Source: Tenacibaculum soleae
GTDB lineage: Bacteria > Bacteroidota > Bacteroidia > Flavobacteriales > Flavobacteriaceae
Assembly (NCBI RefSeq): GCF_001693415.1
Contig: NZ_MAKX01000001.1
Coordinates: 434,300 to 498,299 of the forward strand
DNA length: 64,000 nt
Direction of reading: 5' to 3'
The notes beneath the pieces were generated by a model. That model saw only the letters and a list, made by a program, of their open reading frames with translations, was not told the DNA's origin and ran no database searches. Of this stretch, positions 24,368-33,247 are shown piece by piece. Position numbers and translations under genes: made by a program. The first letter of the stretch is position 1. The number at the start of each line of letters is the position of its first letter.

Positions 24368-26380
24368 ATGGCTTTAGATTCAAAAATTCCAAAAGGTCCA
24401 ATTAAAGATAAATGGACAACTTATAAAGACAAAATTGACTTGGTAAACCCAGCAAACAAACGTTTAATAGACGTAATTGTGGTTGGTACAGGCTTAGCAG
24501 GTGGTTCAGCTGCTGCAACTTTAGCTGAGTTAGGCTACAATGTAAAAGCATTTGCTTATCAAGATTCTCCTCGTAGAGCACACTCTATTGCAGCACAAGG
24601 AGGTATTAATGCAGCAAAAAATTATCAAGGTGATGGAGATTCTTTTTACCGTTTATTTTACGATACGGTAAAAGGAGGAGATTACCGTTCTCGTGAAGCA
24701 AACGTTCACCGTTTAGCTGAAGTTTCAGCAAACATTATTGATCAATGTGTAGCGCAAGGTGTACCTTTTGCTCGTGATTATGGTGGTTTATTAGACAATC
24801 GTTCGTTTGGTGGAGTATTAGTTTCAAGAACTTTTTACGCTAAAGGACAAACAGGACAACAATTATTATTAGGTGCATACTCTGCAATGAACCGTCAAAT
24901 TGCTCGTGGTAAGATTGAAATGTTCAATCGTCATGAAATGTTAGATGTTGTTAAAGTTGGTGGAAAAGCTCGTGGTATTATCGCTCGTAACTTAGTTACT
25001 GGTGAAATCGAACGTCACTCGGCCCATGCTGTTGTTATTGCCTCTGGTGGATACGGAAATGTATATTTCTTATCAACCAACGCAATGGGATCAAACGCAA
25101 CTGCAGCTTGGAAAATTCATAAAAAAGGAGCATATTTCGCAAACCCTTGTTATACACAAATTCACCCAACATGTATTCCTCGTTCAGGAGATTATCAATC
25201 GAAATTGACTTTAATGTCAGAATCGTTACGTAATGATGGTCGTATTTGGGTTCCTAAAAACATGGAAGATGTGATGGCAATTAGAGAAGGTCGTAAAAAA
25301 CCAACCGAATTGTCTGAAGATGAAAGAGATTATTATTTAGAAAGACGTTACCCTGCATTTGGTAACTTAGTACCTCGTGATGTTGCCTCTCGTGCAGCAA
25401 AAGAACGTTGTGATGCTGGTTACGGAGTAAATGCAACTGGTGAAGCGGTGTATTTAGATTTTAAATCGGCAATTGACCGTTACGGTAGAGAGCAAGCAAA
25501 ATTACAAAACATATCAAATCCTTCGGATGCAAAAGTATACGAATTAGGACAAGCTATTGTTGAAGCTAAATATGGAAACTTATTTCAAATGTACGAGAAA
25601 ATCGTAGATGAAAATCCATACGAAACTCCAATGATGATTTATCCTGCAACACACTACACAATGGGTGGTGTTTGGGTTGATTATAACTTAATGACAACCG
25701 TTGATGGATTGTATTGTATTGGTGAAGCAAACTTCTCTGATCATGGTGCTAACCGTTTAGGAGCTTCTGCTTTGATGCAAGGTTTAGCCGATGGTTATTT
25801 TGTATTACCATATACAATTGGTGATTATTTATCTGGAGATATCCGTACTGGAAAAATACCAACAGATACTAAAGAATTTGAAGAAGCTGAAAAAGAAGTT
25901 ACTGAACGTATCAATTTCTTCATCAATAATAATGGAGAACATTCTGTAGACTATTACCACAAAAAATTAGGAAAAATTATGTGGGAAAAATGTGGAATGG
26001 CACGTAACGAACAAGGTTTAAAAGAAGCAATGGCTGAAATTAAAGCATTGCGTGAAGATTTCTGGAAAAACGTAACAGTTCCTGGAGATGCAAATGAAAT
26101 GAATCCTGAATTAGAAAAAGCAGGTCGTGTAGCTGATTTCTTAGAATTAGGAGAGTTATTTGCTAAAGATGCCTTAAACAGAAATGAATCATGTGGTGGT
26201 CACTTTAGAGAAGAATCTGTTGAGTTAGACGGATTACAAAAAGGAGAAGCAAAACGTAATGATAAAGATTACGCGTATGTAGCAGCCTGGGAATATAAAG
26301 GAGAACCTGCAGAGGCAGTTTTACACAAAGAAGAATTAGAGTTTAACGATATTGAATTAAAACAACGTTCATACAAATAA
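24368..26380 (+). CDS. sdhA: Succinate dehydrogenase/fumarate reductase flavoprotein subunit
   Basis: A 670-residue flavoprotein. The FAD-binding motif [12 protein letters not shown] is at about 37-48. [20 protein letters not shown] holds the His that binds FAD covalently. [10 protein letters not shown] and later TMGGVWVDY are substrate-site and capping-domain segments. It oxidises succinate to fumarate (or the reverse) at the cytoplasmic face. It sits between sdhC and sdhB in the order typical of type B enzymes. Codon use is more biased than in its neighbours, as expected for a highly expressed gene. Confidence 0.96.
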   Translation: MALDSKIPKGPIKDKWTTYKDKIDLVNPANKRLIDVIVVGTGLAGGSAAATLAELGYNVKAFAYQDSPRRAHSIAAQGGINAAKNYQGDGDSFYRLFYDTVKGGDYRSREANVHRLAEVSANIIDQCVAQGVPFARDYGGLLDNRSFGGVLVSRTFYAKGQTGQQLLLGAYSAMNRQIARGKIEMFNRHEMLDVVKVGGKARGIIARNLVTGEIERHSAHAVVIASGGYGNVYFLSTNAMGSNATAAWKIHKKGAYFANPCYTQIHPTCIPRSGDYQSKLTLMSESLRNDGRIWVPKNMEDVMAIREGRKKPTELSEDERDYYLERRYPAFGNLVPRDVASRAAKERCDAGYGVNATGEAVYLDFKSAIDRYGREQAKLQNISNPSDAKVYELGQAIVEAKYGNLFQMYEKIVDENPYETPMMIYPATHYTMGGVWVDYNLMTTVDGLYCIGEANFSDHGANRLGASALMQGLADGYFVLPYTIGDYLSGDIRTGKIPTDTKEFEEAEKEVTERINFFINNNGEHSVDYYHKKLGKIMWEKCGMARNEQGLKEAMAEIKALREDFWKNVTVPGDANEMNPELEKAGRVADFLELGELFAKDALNRNESCGGHFREESVELDGLQKGEAKRNDKDYAYVAAWEYKGEPAEAVLHKEELEFNDIELKQRSYK

Positions 26381-26389
26381 GAGGATATT

Positions 26390-27136
26390 ATGAATTTAAC
26401 ACTTAAAATTTGGCGTCAAAAAAACGCAAGTGATAAAGGGAAAATGGTCGATTATAAAGTAACCGACATCTCTGAACACATGTCTTTCTTAGAAATGATG
26501 GATGTTTTAAACGAACAGATTATTAACAACGGTGAAGAACCTGTTGCTTTTGATCATGATTGTCGTGAAGGAATTTGCGGTATGTGTTCTATGTACATTA
26601 ATGGTGAAGCACATGGTCCTGATCGTGGTGTAACCACTTGTCAATTACACATGCGTATGTTTAAAGATGGTGATACAATTACAATTGAACCATTTAGAGC
26701 TGCAGCTTTCCCAGTAATTAAAGATTTAGTTGTTGATAGAAGTTCTTTTGAACGTATTCAGCAATCTGGAGGGTATATTTCTGTAAATACTTCAGGAAAC
26801 ACCCAAGATGCTAACTCAATTCCTATTCCTAAAAAAGATGCTGACGACGCAATGGATGCAGCAACTTGTATTGGTTGTGGTGCTTGTGTGGCTACTTGTA
26901 AAAACTCATCGGCAATGTTATTTGTTGGAGCTAAAGTATCTCAGTATGCTTTATTACCACAAGGACAAGTTGAAGCTACAGACCGTGTTTTAAACATGGT
27001 AGCTCAAATGGATGCTGAAGGTTTTGGTAACTGTACAAATACAGGAGCTTGTGAAGTTGAATGCCCGAAAGGAATTTCATTAGAAAACATTGCTCGTATG
27101 AATACTGAGTTTATGAAAGCTAGTTTAAAAGGATAA
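26390..27136 (+). CDS. sdhB: Succinate dehydrogenase/fumarate reductase iron-sulfur subunit
   Basis: A 248-residue protein. The N-terminal 2Fe-2S domain has [15 protein letters not shown] with a further Cys in VTTCQLHMR. The C-terminal domain has [13 protein letters not shown] and [15 protein letters not shown] for the 4Fe-4S and 3Fe-4S clusters. It carries electrons from SdhA to the hemes and quinone of SdhC. It starts 9 bp after sdhA and is followed by a strong terminator. Confidence 0.96.
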   Translation: MNLTLKIWRQKNASDKGKMVDYKVTDISEHMSFLEMMDVLNEQIINNGEEPVAFDHDCREGICGMCSMYINGEAHGPDRGVTTCQLHMRMFKDGDTITIEPFRAAAFPVIKDLVVDRSSFERIQQSGGYISVNTSGNTQDANSIPIPKKDADDAMDAATCIGCGACVATCKNSSAMLFVGAKVSQYALLPQGQVEATDRVLNMVAQMDAEGFGNCTNTGACEVECPKGISLENIARMNTEFMKASLKG

Positions 27137-27155
27137 ACCCTCTTATATAAAAATT

Positions 27156-27188
27156 AAAAATCCCGAGTATTAAACTCGGGATTTTTTT
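27156..27188. terminator. Bidirectional terminator after sdhB
   Basis: AAATCCCGAGT and ACTCGGGATTT pair over a short ATTAA loop, with an A-run before and T-run after. It ends sdhCAB and, on the other strand, the DUF1573 gene, whose last bases overlap it. Confidence 0.92.
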
Positions 27189-27570
27189 ATTTAGAAGCAA
27201 CAAGATTTTTTTTGCTAACAAACCCTTTAATTTTTAACACTTCTCTTTTTGATTTTGCGTTTGAAATAATGGTAAACATTTTAGAAAACCCTCCTAATCG
27301 ACTAGTATCATACGACACCTCTATGCTTCCTTTCTTTCCTGGCATAATAGGTTGTTCTGGTTTTTTAGGTACAGCACAACCACAAGTAGAAACTACTTGC
27401 TTAATAATTAAAGGAGTATCACCAATGTTGGTAAACTCAAACACACGTTTTTTTTCAGCACCTTGTGCTATTTTACCATAATCAATAGTAGTTTTATCAA
27501 ACTTAAATTCCTGAGCATTAACGGTAATTGCTATAAAACAAATAACAATAAATGATACTAATTTTTTCAT
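27187..27570 (-). CDS. DUF1573 domain protein, secreted
   Basis: A 127-residue protein with a Sec signal peptide (MKKLVSFIVICFIAITVNAQ). The single Ig-like DUF1573 domain has the signature KRVFEFTNIGDTPLIIKQVV, then STCGCAVPKKPEQPIMPGKK and IEVSYDTSRLGGFSK. The Cys-Gly-Cys is highly conserved in the family. The role is unknown. It is alone, with a terminator shared with sdhB. Confidence 0.9.
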   Translation of the reverse strand: MKKLVSFIVICFIAITVNAQEFKFDKTTIDYGKIAQGAEKKRVFEFTNIGDTPLIIKQVVSTCGCAVPKKPEQPIMPGKKGSIEVSYDTSRLGGFSKMFTIISNAKSKREVLKIKGFVSKKNLVASK

Positions 27571-27676
27571 ATTTACATTGTTTAATTAATAGTTTGTCTA
27601 ATGTAAACGATAACTAATACTTAATAAAAACATCAGTATAAACAACCTGTAAACTTATGCAAAACACCCTTAGTTT

Positions 27677-27709
27677 GTAGTTGATACTCGTATTAATGTA
27701 GTTGGTACT
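27677..27709 (+). promoter_or_regulatory. LytTR-type direct repeat upstream of its own sensor-regulator genes
   Basis: GTAGTTGATACT (27677-27688) and GTAGTTGGTACT (27698-27709) are direct repeats with a period of exactly 21 bp. LytTR regulators bind two 9-bp direct repeats spaced two helical turns apart. The site lies 46 bp before the start of the histidine kinase gene, so the pair is probably autoregulated. Confidence 0.6.
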
Positions 27710-27754
27710 TTATTTATAAATTACTCTTTAAAATTTACCTATTTTTAACTGTAT

Positions 27755-28723
27755 ATGAATACATTAAAAAAACACGGCGCTGAGACTTTAATACACCTAC
27801 TTTTTTGGGTGTTGTTTATCATTATATCATTGTTTGTTTTTACGCCTTATTATTGGACTGAAAATCCGTTTTTACAGTATTTTTTCATCCTTGTTAGTAT
27901 CGTATATATAAACAATCAAATACTATTACCTTTTTTTATGAAAAAGAAATGGTATGCATTATATAGTTTTCTTTTTTTATCTATATCATTTTTAGCAACA
28001 CAATTGTATTGTTACGTTTTTGCGCGCTGCGGATGTTCGATTATAAAATGTTTAAGTGATTATTTATGGCAAACCTTAACTCCGTTATTATTCTTTTCCT
28101 TTATATGGATGTTATTTCGGTATATTGATCAATCCGAAAAAGTAGCTAAAATTGAGCAAGAAAGAGCTGAGATGGAATTAAAATTCTTAAAATCACAGAT
28201 TAATCCACATGTGTTATTCAATAATTTAAATACTATTTATTCATACGCTATTGAAAAACCTGACAAAGCCCCTGACTTAATTTTACGACTATCGGATAAT
28301 CTAAAACATGTTTTGTACGAAAGCAATGCCAAGAAAGTTAGTTTGATTAAAGAAATACAATTTATAGACAATTATATTGCTTTTCATAAAATTAGAACTG
28401 AGGGGATTAAGCAGATAAATTATAAAACCTCAACCGATAATGAAAGCTACAAAATTGCTCCATTGTTATTAATTACTATTATCGAAAACGCATTTAAACA
28501 CAGTGTTATTAATAGTACTATTGATATAAACATTAAGGCAACAAAAAATAAATTGATCTGTATTTGCACAAATGATTATGATGATAAATCAATAAAAAAT
28601 ACTGAGGCAATCGGTTTAAAAAACCTTAAAAAGCGGTTAAACTTATTATATCAAAATAATTATGAACTAACTATAAGTAAAACAGATAGCTTTTCGATAT
28701 CATTAGCTTTAAACTTAAAATAA
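27755..28723 (+). CDS. LytS-type sensor histidine kinase
   Basis: A 322-residue protein with four membrane helices in residues 12-125 and no large extracellular domain. A coiled linker (QSEKVAKIEQERAEMELKFL) leads into the His_kinase domain. QINPHVLFNNLNTIYSYA has the phosphorylated His at 152, and the N-box is in PLLLITIIENAFKHS. Glycine boxes of the ATPase domain are weak, with GLKNLKKRLNLLY near the end. The stimulus is unknown. Its stop is directly followed by the ATG of the response regulator. Confidence 0.9.
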   Translation: MNTLKKHGAETLIHLLFWVLFIIISLFVFTPYYWTENPFLQYFFILVSIVYINNQILLPFFMKKKWYALYSFLFLSISFLATQLYCYVFARCGCSIIKCLSDYLWQTLTPLLFFSFIWMLFRYIDQSEKVAKIEQERAEMELKFLKSQINPHVLFNNLNTIYSYAIEKPDKAPDLILRLSDNLKHVLYESNAKKVSLIKEIQFIDNYIAFHKIRTEGIKQINYKTSTDNESYKIAPLLLITIIENAFKHSVINSTIDINIKATKNKLICICTNDYDDKSIKNTEAIGLKNLKKRLNLLYQNNYELTISKTDSFSISLALNLK

Positions 28724-29410
28724 ATGAATTGTATAATTATAGAAGATGAGCTTCCGGCACAAAATGTATTAAAAAATTATATTCGTAAAATTCCTGATTT
28801 AGAGTTAATCAATTCTTTTCAAACAGCAATAAGTGCACATCAATTTTTAAAAAATACAAAAATTGATGTTGTTTTATTAGATATAAATCTGCCAGATATA
28901 TCTGGCTTAGATTTTATAAAAACAATTAAAAATCCACCTAAAATAATAGTTACAACTGCTTATCCTGATTATGCTGTTACTAGTTTTGAGCTAGATACTA
29001 TTGTTGATTACCTTGTAAAACCCTTTTCTTTTGATCGTTTTTTAAAAGCCATAACCAAAGCCGAAAAACAAATAAACATCACAGAAACAAAAGAAAAAAA
29101 AGCCATTTATTTAAATATAGATAAAACTATTTATAAAATATATTTAGAAGAAATACTTTATTTAGAATCAGACAGAAATTATGTAACCTTTTTTATGACT
29201 GATAAAAAACTAACAATTATTGATTCTTTAAAAAATTGGAAAAATAAATTAAGTGATAAGGTATTTGTGCAAATTCACAAATCATATATCATAAATATAA
29301 AAAAGGTAGAAAAATACAGCAGTACCAACCTGTATATAAACAATAAAGTTCTGCCAATTGGCAGAACTTATAAAGAAAAACTATTGGTTAACTTACATGC
29401 TAACCAATAG
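28724..29410 (+). CDS. LytTR family response regulator
   Basis: A 228-residue protein. The receiver domain has the acid pair in IIIEDE, the phospho-acceptor Asp53 in VVLLDINLPDISG, Thr in VTTAYPDYA and Lys in DYLVKPFSF. The LytTR DNA-binding domain spans about 120-225 (EEILYLESDRNYVTFF, VFVQIHKSYIINIKKV, LPIGRTYKEKL). It is paired with the kinase with no gap. Its last 22 codons contain a 24-bp palindrome and a terminator hairpin that includes the stop codon. Confidence 0.93.
   Translation: MNCIIIEDELPAQNVLKNYIRKIPDLELINSFQTAISAHQFLKNTKIDVVLLDINLPDISGLDFIKTIKNPPKIIVTTAYPDYAVTSFELDTIVDYLVKPFSFDRFLKAITKAEKQINITETKEKKAIYLNIDKTIYKIYLEEILYLESDRNYVTFFMTDKKLTIIDSLKNWKNKLSDKVFVQIHKSYIINIKKVEKYSSTNLYINNKVLPIGRTYKEKLLVNLHANQ
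29346..29369. repeat. Perfect 24-bp palindrome inside the response regulator gene
   Basis: AAGTTCTGCCAA is followed directly by its exact complement. The bases encode the conserved LPIGRTYK segment of the LytTR domain. It may be chance shaped by protein sequence or an RNA/DNA site; there is no T-run. Confidence 0.5.
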
Positions 29411-29414
29411 TTTT
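29377..29414. terminator. Bidirectional terminator nested in the end of the response regulator gene
   Basis: AAAACTATTGGTTA (29377-29390) pairs perfectly with TAACCAATAGTTTT (29401-29414) over a 10-nt loop. The stop codon TAG at 29408-29410 is in the right arm. On the minus strand the same hairpin with its T-run ends the endonuclease transcript. Confidence 0.85.
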
Positions 29415-29427
29415 ATATTTAAATTAT

Positions 29428-30579
29428 TTACTCCCATGTGTTATTGGCTGTAGTACCACCCCAAATAACAGTTGCTAAATAAGGGTTATCAATCATAGGG
29501 TTTCTATTACCTTGCTCTTCAGCAATTACATTATTACGGTTTTTTTCAAAATCAGAAACAGGATCTTGAGCATTCCATTGTAATAACAATTCAATCATAT
29601 TACTATCTGATGCATTAACAGTACCGATAGCAACATTTTTTGGCAAACATTGATTACCATATCGTAAATACATATACATCATCATACGAGCAACATCACC
29701 TTTCCATTCATCTCCAGGATACCAACCATTAGAAACTGCAGCTGCTGTACCTGATCCATTGATAAATTTCTTATTACTTCTATTAGAATTCATACGAATG
29801 TCAGATGGTCTTAAATGGTGTGCATCTGAACCAGCACCAGCTGTACCTAAATTAGGGTTTCCTAATGATTTAGGGTACACATGCTCTCTATTCCACTGTG
29901 TTCCTTGACTACCTCCATTAGCATTTTTACTACGTGATCTATCTGTCACATAATCTCCGTCAGTATCATTATAACCATAAATTAATAAAACCTTACTATT
30001 ATCTGAAGGATCTAAGTCTGATTTTTTTACAGCTTCCCAAACACCAGGTGTATAGGTTAAAAAAGTAGTATGAGTACTCGTTATTTTAGTAGCAAGTTCA
30101 TCTTTTAATGCAGCTCCTGTTAATGTAAAATCTACTCCACTATAATAAGATGTTAGTTCAGCAGGAATATTAAAACTACCAGGAGTTGTAGTTGATTCAG
30201 CTTTTACAGTTATTTTAATTGTTGCAGTAGCACAGTTTGTGGTGGTTGTAGCGCTACAAATTGTGTATTCAAAAGAATCTTCTCCAATAAAATCGGTAGC
30301 AGGTGTATAAATAAACTTACCATCGTTAAGTGTAATATTTCCGTTATTTACTGTACTATTTGGGTTTGGTACTCCTACGCTTATATTAGTATTGGTAAAT
30401 GTATCATTTGATAAAAAATCAGAAATAGTTAAAGGTACATTTTCAATTGTTTCATAAAAATCATCAACGGCTACAACTTTAGTTACAGGCGGTTCTGGTA
30501 TTATGTTATCATCAATTCCATTTTGACCACAATTAACAAGTATCAAAGCTGTAAAGCCTAATATTAATATTTTTTTCAT
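29428..30579 (-). CDS. Endonuclease I family lipoprotein with Ig-like domain
   Basis: A 383-residue protein with a lipobox signal (LVNCGQNG). Residues about 35-130 form a tandem-Ig/cadherin-like domain (PLTISDFLSNDTF, FIGEDSFEYTICSA). The C-terminal part is an endonuclease I (EndA/NucM) domain with QWNREHVYPKSLG, DAHHLRPSDIRMNSNRSN and a late AARMMMYMYLRYG. Such enzymes digest extracellular DNA or RNA to supply nucleotides. It likely faces outward on the outer membrane. It is 14 bp downstream of the flavoprotein gene. Confidence 0.9.
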   Translation of the reverse strand: MKKILILGFTALILVNCGQNGIDDNIIPEPPVTKVVAVDDFYETIENVPLTISDFLSNDTFTNTNISVGVPNPNSTVNNGNITLNDGKFIYTPATDFIGEDSFEYTICSATTTTNCATATIKITVKAESTTTPGSFNIPAELTSYYSGVDFTLTGAALKDELATKITSTHTTFLTYTPGVWEAVKKSDLDPSDNSKVLLIYGYNDTDGDYVTDRSRSKNANGGSQGTQWNREHVYPKSLGNPNLGTAGAGSDAHHLRPSDIRMNSNRSNKKFINGSGTAAAVSNGWYPGDEWKGDVARMMMYMYLRYGNQCLPKNVAIGTVNASDSNMIELLLQWNAQDPVSDFEKNRNNVIAEEQGNRNPMIDNPYLATVIWGGTTANNTWE

Positions 30580-30593
30580 TATTCTATTTGTTT

Positions 30594-31211
30594 TTAATTA
30601 TTACTCTCTATTTTGTCGTGCACTTTCGTTGGAATATGATCATTCCATACTGTTAAAATATCAGTAGCTACACTTGCACCACTTCCTGCTGCAATGGCAA
30701 ATTGACTGCGCCAACCTGCTAAAGTTCCGCAAACGTATAACCCTTTTTTAATTAAGTGATTAAAGTTTCGAAGTTGTATTCTATTTTTCATAGCATTAGC
30801 TCGCATGTGTGGCTCTACATATTGTTCTAAACCAGCTATTTCAAATGGTTTAGAATAATTTAAGGCTACCACAACTGACTTACTACTATACTCATTTTTA
30901 TTAGTGATAATTTTATATTCAGTGTTATCCTCTAAAACAGCTACTACTTTTTCATTTTCAATTTGAGAAACGTGTGGATATTGAGTTTTTAATTGCGCTT
31001 TTCCTTCAACTAAAATATCACTTCCTAATGTTGCTGAAGGCAACCCTAAAACATTATTAAATAGTGCATCTTGTAAATGAGAAGCTCGTTGATGTAGTAT
31101 AATACCAATATTTTTATTTTTAGCATACTCTTTTTTATATGCCGATCCTAAAACCAAGGCACATTGCATGCCCGAAACTCCACCACCAATAATTAAGCAA
31201 TCATATATCAT
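30594..31211 (-). CDS. Short thioredoxin-reductase-like FAD protein
   Basis: A 205-residue protein that starts with the FAD motif IIGGGVSGMQCAL and ends with a second FAD-binding segment GLYVCGTLAGWRSQFAIAAG. The middle holds a short strand-rich part with SSKSVVVALNYSKPFEI. Thioredoxin reductases are about 310 residues long; the NADPH domain with its GGG motif and the CxxC pair are both missing. It may be a truncated but functional flavoprotein, since the frame is intact. It lies 1 bp from the MarC gene, in one unit. Confidence 0.72.
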   Translation of the reverse strand: MIYDCLIIGGGVSGMQCALVLGSAYKKEYAKNKNIGIILHQRASHLQDALFNNVLGLPSATLGSDILVEGKAQLKTQYPHVSQIENEKVVAVLEDNTEYKIITNKNEYSSKSVVVALNYSKPFEIAGLEQYVEPHMRANAMKNRIQLRNFNHLIKKGLYVCGTLAGWRSQFAIAAGSGASVATDILTVWNDHIPTKVHDKIESNN

Positions 31212-31212
31212 G

Positions 31213-31794
31213 TTATCCTAATAACTCTTTAAAATTAGCTGCAAATAATTTTACTGCAATTGCTAATAAGATAACTCCGAATATTTTTCTAATAATTTTT
31301 ATACCGTTAGCTCCAATAATTTTTTCAATCTTTGAGGAGGTTTTTAAAACCACATATATTAGTATTACGTTAAGTAATACAGCTACTATAATATTTTCTA
31401 TATTAAATTCTGCTCGTAAAGAAAGTAAGGTTGTTAAACTACCTGGTCCGGCAATTAATGGAAAAGCTAATGGAAAAACTGTTGCTGTTAAAGCTTCATC
31501 TTCATCCTCTTTATAAAGTGTAATACCTAAAATCATTTCTAAAGCAATGAAAAAAAGGATAAATGCTCCCGCTACTGCAAAAGAATGTACATCAATACCA
31601 ATTAAACTTAATAATTGTTTTCCTAAAAAAAGAAAAATAACCATAATTACCCCAGCTATTAGTGAGGCTTTTTCAGATTGAATATGTCCTACTTTTTTAC
31701 GTAAGTCAATAATAATAGGAATATTTCCAATAATATCAATCACCGCAAATAACACCATAAAGGCTGTAAAAATTTCTTTGAAGTTAAAATTCAT
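31213..31794 (-). CDS. MarC family integral membrane protein
   Basis: Six membrane helices and the family motifs FTAFMVLFAVIDIIGNIP, FPLAFPLIAGPGSLTTLLSL and ANGIKIIRKIFGVILLAIAV identify MarC (UPF0056). The ATG at 31794 (MNFNFKEIFTAFM) is preferred; an upstream ATG at 31827 would start before the TAATTTTG promoter box at 31815-31822. Despite the name, MarC has no proven role in multidrug resistance. It is divergent from the DUF3109 gene. Confidence 0.88.
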   Translation of the reverse strand: MNFNFKEIFTAFMVLFAVIDIIGNIPIIIDLRKKVGHIQSEKASLIAGVIMVIFLFLGKQLLSLIGIDVHSFAVAGAFILFFIALEMILGITLYKEDEDEALTATVFPLAFPLIAGPGSLTTLLSLRAEFNIENIIVAVLLNVILIYVVLKTSSKIEKIIGANGIKIIRKIFGVILLAIAVKLFAANFKELLG

Positions 31795-31814
31795 AATATT
31801 TTGTTTTTCAGCTG

Positions 31815-31822
31815 CAAAATTA
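31815..31822 (-). promoter_or_regulatory. Promoter -7 box of the MarC operon
   Basis: The minus strand reads TAATTTTG, a match to TAnnTTTG, 20 bp before the chosen MarC start. It is back to back with the plus-strand box at 31845. Confidence 0.5.
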
Positions 31823-31844
31823 TACAAGTATTGTTACAATCTAG

Positions 31845-31852
31845 TATTTTTG
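31845..31852 (+). promoter_or_regulatory. Promoter -7 box of the DUF3109 gene
   Basis: TATTTTTG matches TAnnTTTG. The two divergent boxes are only 22 bp apart, so their -33 regions overlap and only one promoter may be occupied at a time. The DUF3109 leader would be about 48 nt. Confidence 0.5.
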
Positions 31853-31905
31853 CAACTAAATTTTATGTAAAGTTATTGTTAACTATACACTTTTAAATAT
31901 ATTTT

Positions 31906-32484
31906 ATGTTTCAATTAGGAAAAACCATCGTTTCAGAAGATCTTATTGACAAAGACTTTGTGTGTAATTTATCAGCCTGTAAAGGAGCTTGTTGTATTGA
32001 TGGAGATGCTGGAGCGCCATTAAATAAAGAAGAAACAATTATTTTAGAAGACATTTATCCTAAGATAAAACCTTTTTTACGTAAAGAAGGTATTGAGACG
32101 ATTGAAAAACAAGGAACTTGGATTACCAGTGATTTTGGAGAGCTTGAAACCCCTTTAATTAACGATGCTGATTGTGCCTATGTTATTTTTGATGATAAAA
32201 ACACGGCTTTATGTGCTATTGAAGAAGCTTATAATCAAGGAATTGTAGATTGGAAAAAGCCTGTTTCATGTCACCTTTATCCTGTAAGGGTTAAAGATTA
32301 CAGTGAATTTTCTGCAGTAAATTACGATAAATGGGAAATTTGTGATGATGCCTGTTCTTTAGGAAAAGAGTTACAAGTACCTGTTTATAAATTTGTAAAG
32401 CAAGCACTGGTTAGAAAATTTGGCCAAAATTGGTATGATGAATTAGAATTAATAGCCGAAAAACGAAAAGAAGAAAGTAAATAG
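31906..32484 (+). CDS. DUF3109 family Cys-rich protein
   Basis: A 192-residue cytoplasmic protein, the full family length. Cys residues are grouped as CNLSACKGACCIDG at 20-33, then in DADCAYVIF, ALCAIEEAY, PVSCHLYPVRV and ICDDACSLG, a pattern shared with YkgJ-like proteins that suggests binding of zinc or an iron-sulfur cluster. The biochemical role is not known. It is a single gene followed by a strong terminator. Confidence 0.88.
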   Translation: MFQLGKTIVSEDLIDKDFVCNLSACKGACCIDGDAGAPLNKEETIILEDIYPKIKPFLRKEGIETIEKQGTWITSDFGELETPLINDADCAYVIFDDKNTALCAIEEAYNQGIVDWKKPVSCHLYPVRVKDYSEFSAVNYDKWEICDDACSLGKELQVPVYKFVKQALVRKFGQNWYDELELIAEKRKEESK

Positions 32485-32502
32485 CATTTCCTATTGCCAT
32501 AA

Positions 32503-32529
32503 AAAAACGACGCCGATGGCGTCGTTTTT
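32503..32529. terminator. Bidirectional terminator between DUF3109 and FN3 genes
   Basis: ACGACGCC and GGCGTCGT pair perfectly over the 3-nt loop GAT, with A-run and T-run flanks. Confidence 0.92.
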
Positions 32530-32551
32530 ATGTATGTATTCATTGGTATAT

Positions 32552-33247
32552 TTAGTTTACACTAAAACTCCAAACTTGACCAATAGACTTTGCTCCTGAG
32601 TTATCTATCGTATTTATTTTCCAATAATAGGTTTTACCAGTTTCAACAGTTACTTCATATAATTCGTCACTAATTGAATTGGTTGTTACTTTTTCTGGGT
32701 CAGTATTTTCGCTAAAAAAAACATCATATGTTAAAGTATCTGATGTATTAGAATCAGCTCCTTTCCATTGTAAATTAAAATTTACAGTATTTATAGTCCC
32801 TTCATCTAAAGGTGCAATTAATTTTGCTGTAAACGGTGCGGTATTAGTTTCTCCTTCTCCTTTTGTATAAAAAGCATTTACCGAAGACGGTGTACCTGCT
32901 TTACCTTTACTATCAACTGCAGTTACTCTCCAATAATAAGCAACTCCTTTATCTACTGTAATTGATTTTGTAGAAGAACTTACTGTTTCTGTTTTAACAA
33001 TAACAGCCATATCTCTACTATTTGAAAACTCTACTTTATAACGAATGTTATCATTATTAGCATCTGTAGCATCTGACCAATCAAAAACAACCGTGTTATC
33101 TATACATAGTAAATTTTCTGTTGGATACACTAAATTAACAGTACTTGGTGCTTCATTAACTACTTCTGGTTCTTTACTCGTACTGCCACCACAAGCAATG
33201 AATAATGAAACTGAAAATAAAGCGATTTTATTTATTACTTTTTTCAT
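32552..33247 (-). CDS. Lipoprotein with two fibronectin type III-like domains
   Basis: A 231-residue protein with a lipobox signal (LFIACGGS). Two FN3-like domains follow, at about 35-125 and 135-231, each ending in a YYWRVTAVDS or YYWKINTIDNSG strand typical of FN3 repeats in secreted proteins of this phylum. No enzyme domain is present. The gene overlaps the end of the upstream 1411-residue T9SS protein gene by 4 bp, so the two are translated together and the lipoprotein may anchor or assist it at the cell surface. Confidence 0.82.
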   Translation of the reverse strand: MKKVINKIALFSVSLFIACGGSTSKEPEVVNEAPSTVNLVYPTENLLCIDNTVVFDWSDATDANNDNIRYKVEFSNSRDMAVIVKTETVSSSTKSITVDKGVAYYWRVTAVDSKGKAGTPSSVNAFYTKGEGETNTAPFTAKLIAPLDEGTINTVNFNLQWKGADSNTSDTLTYDVFFSENTDPEKVTTNSISDELYEVTVETGKTYYWKINTIDNSGAKSIGQVWSFSVN

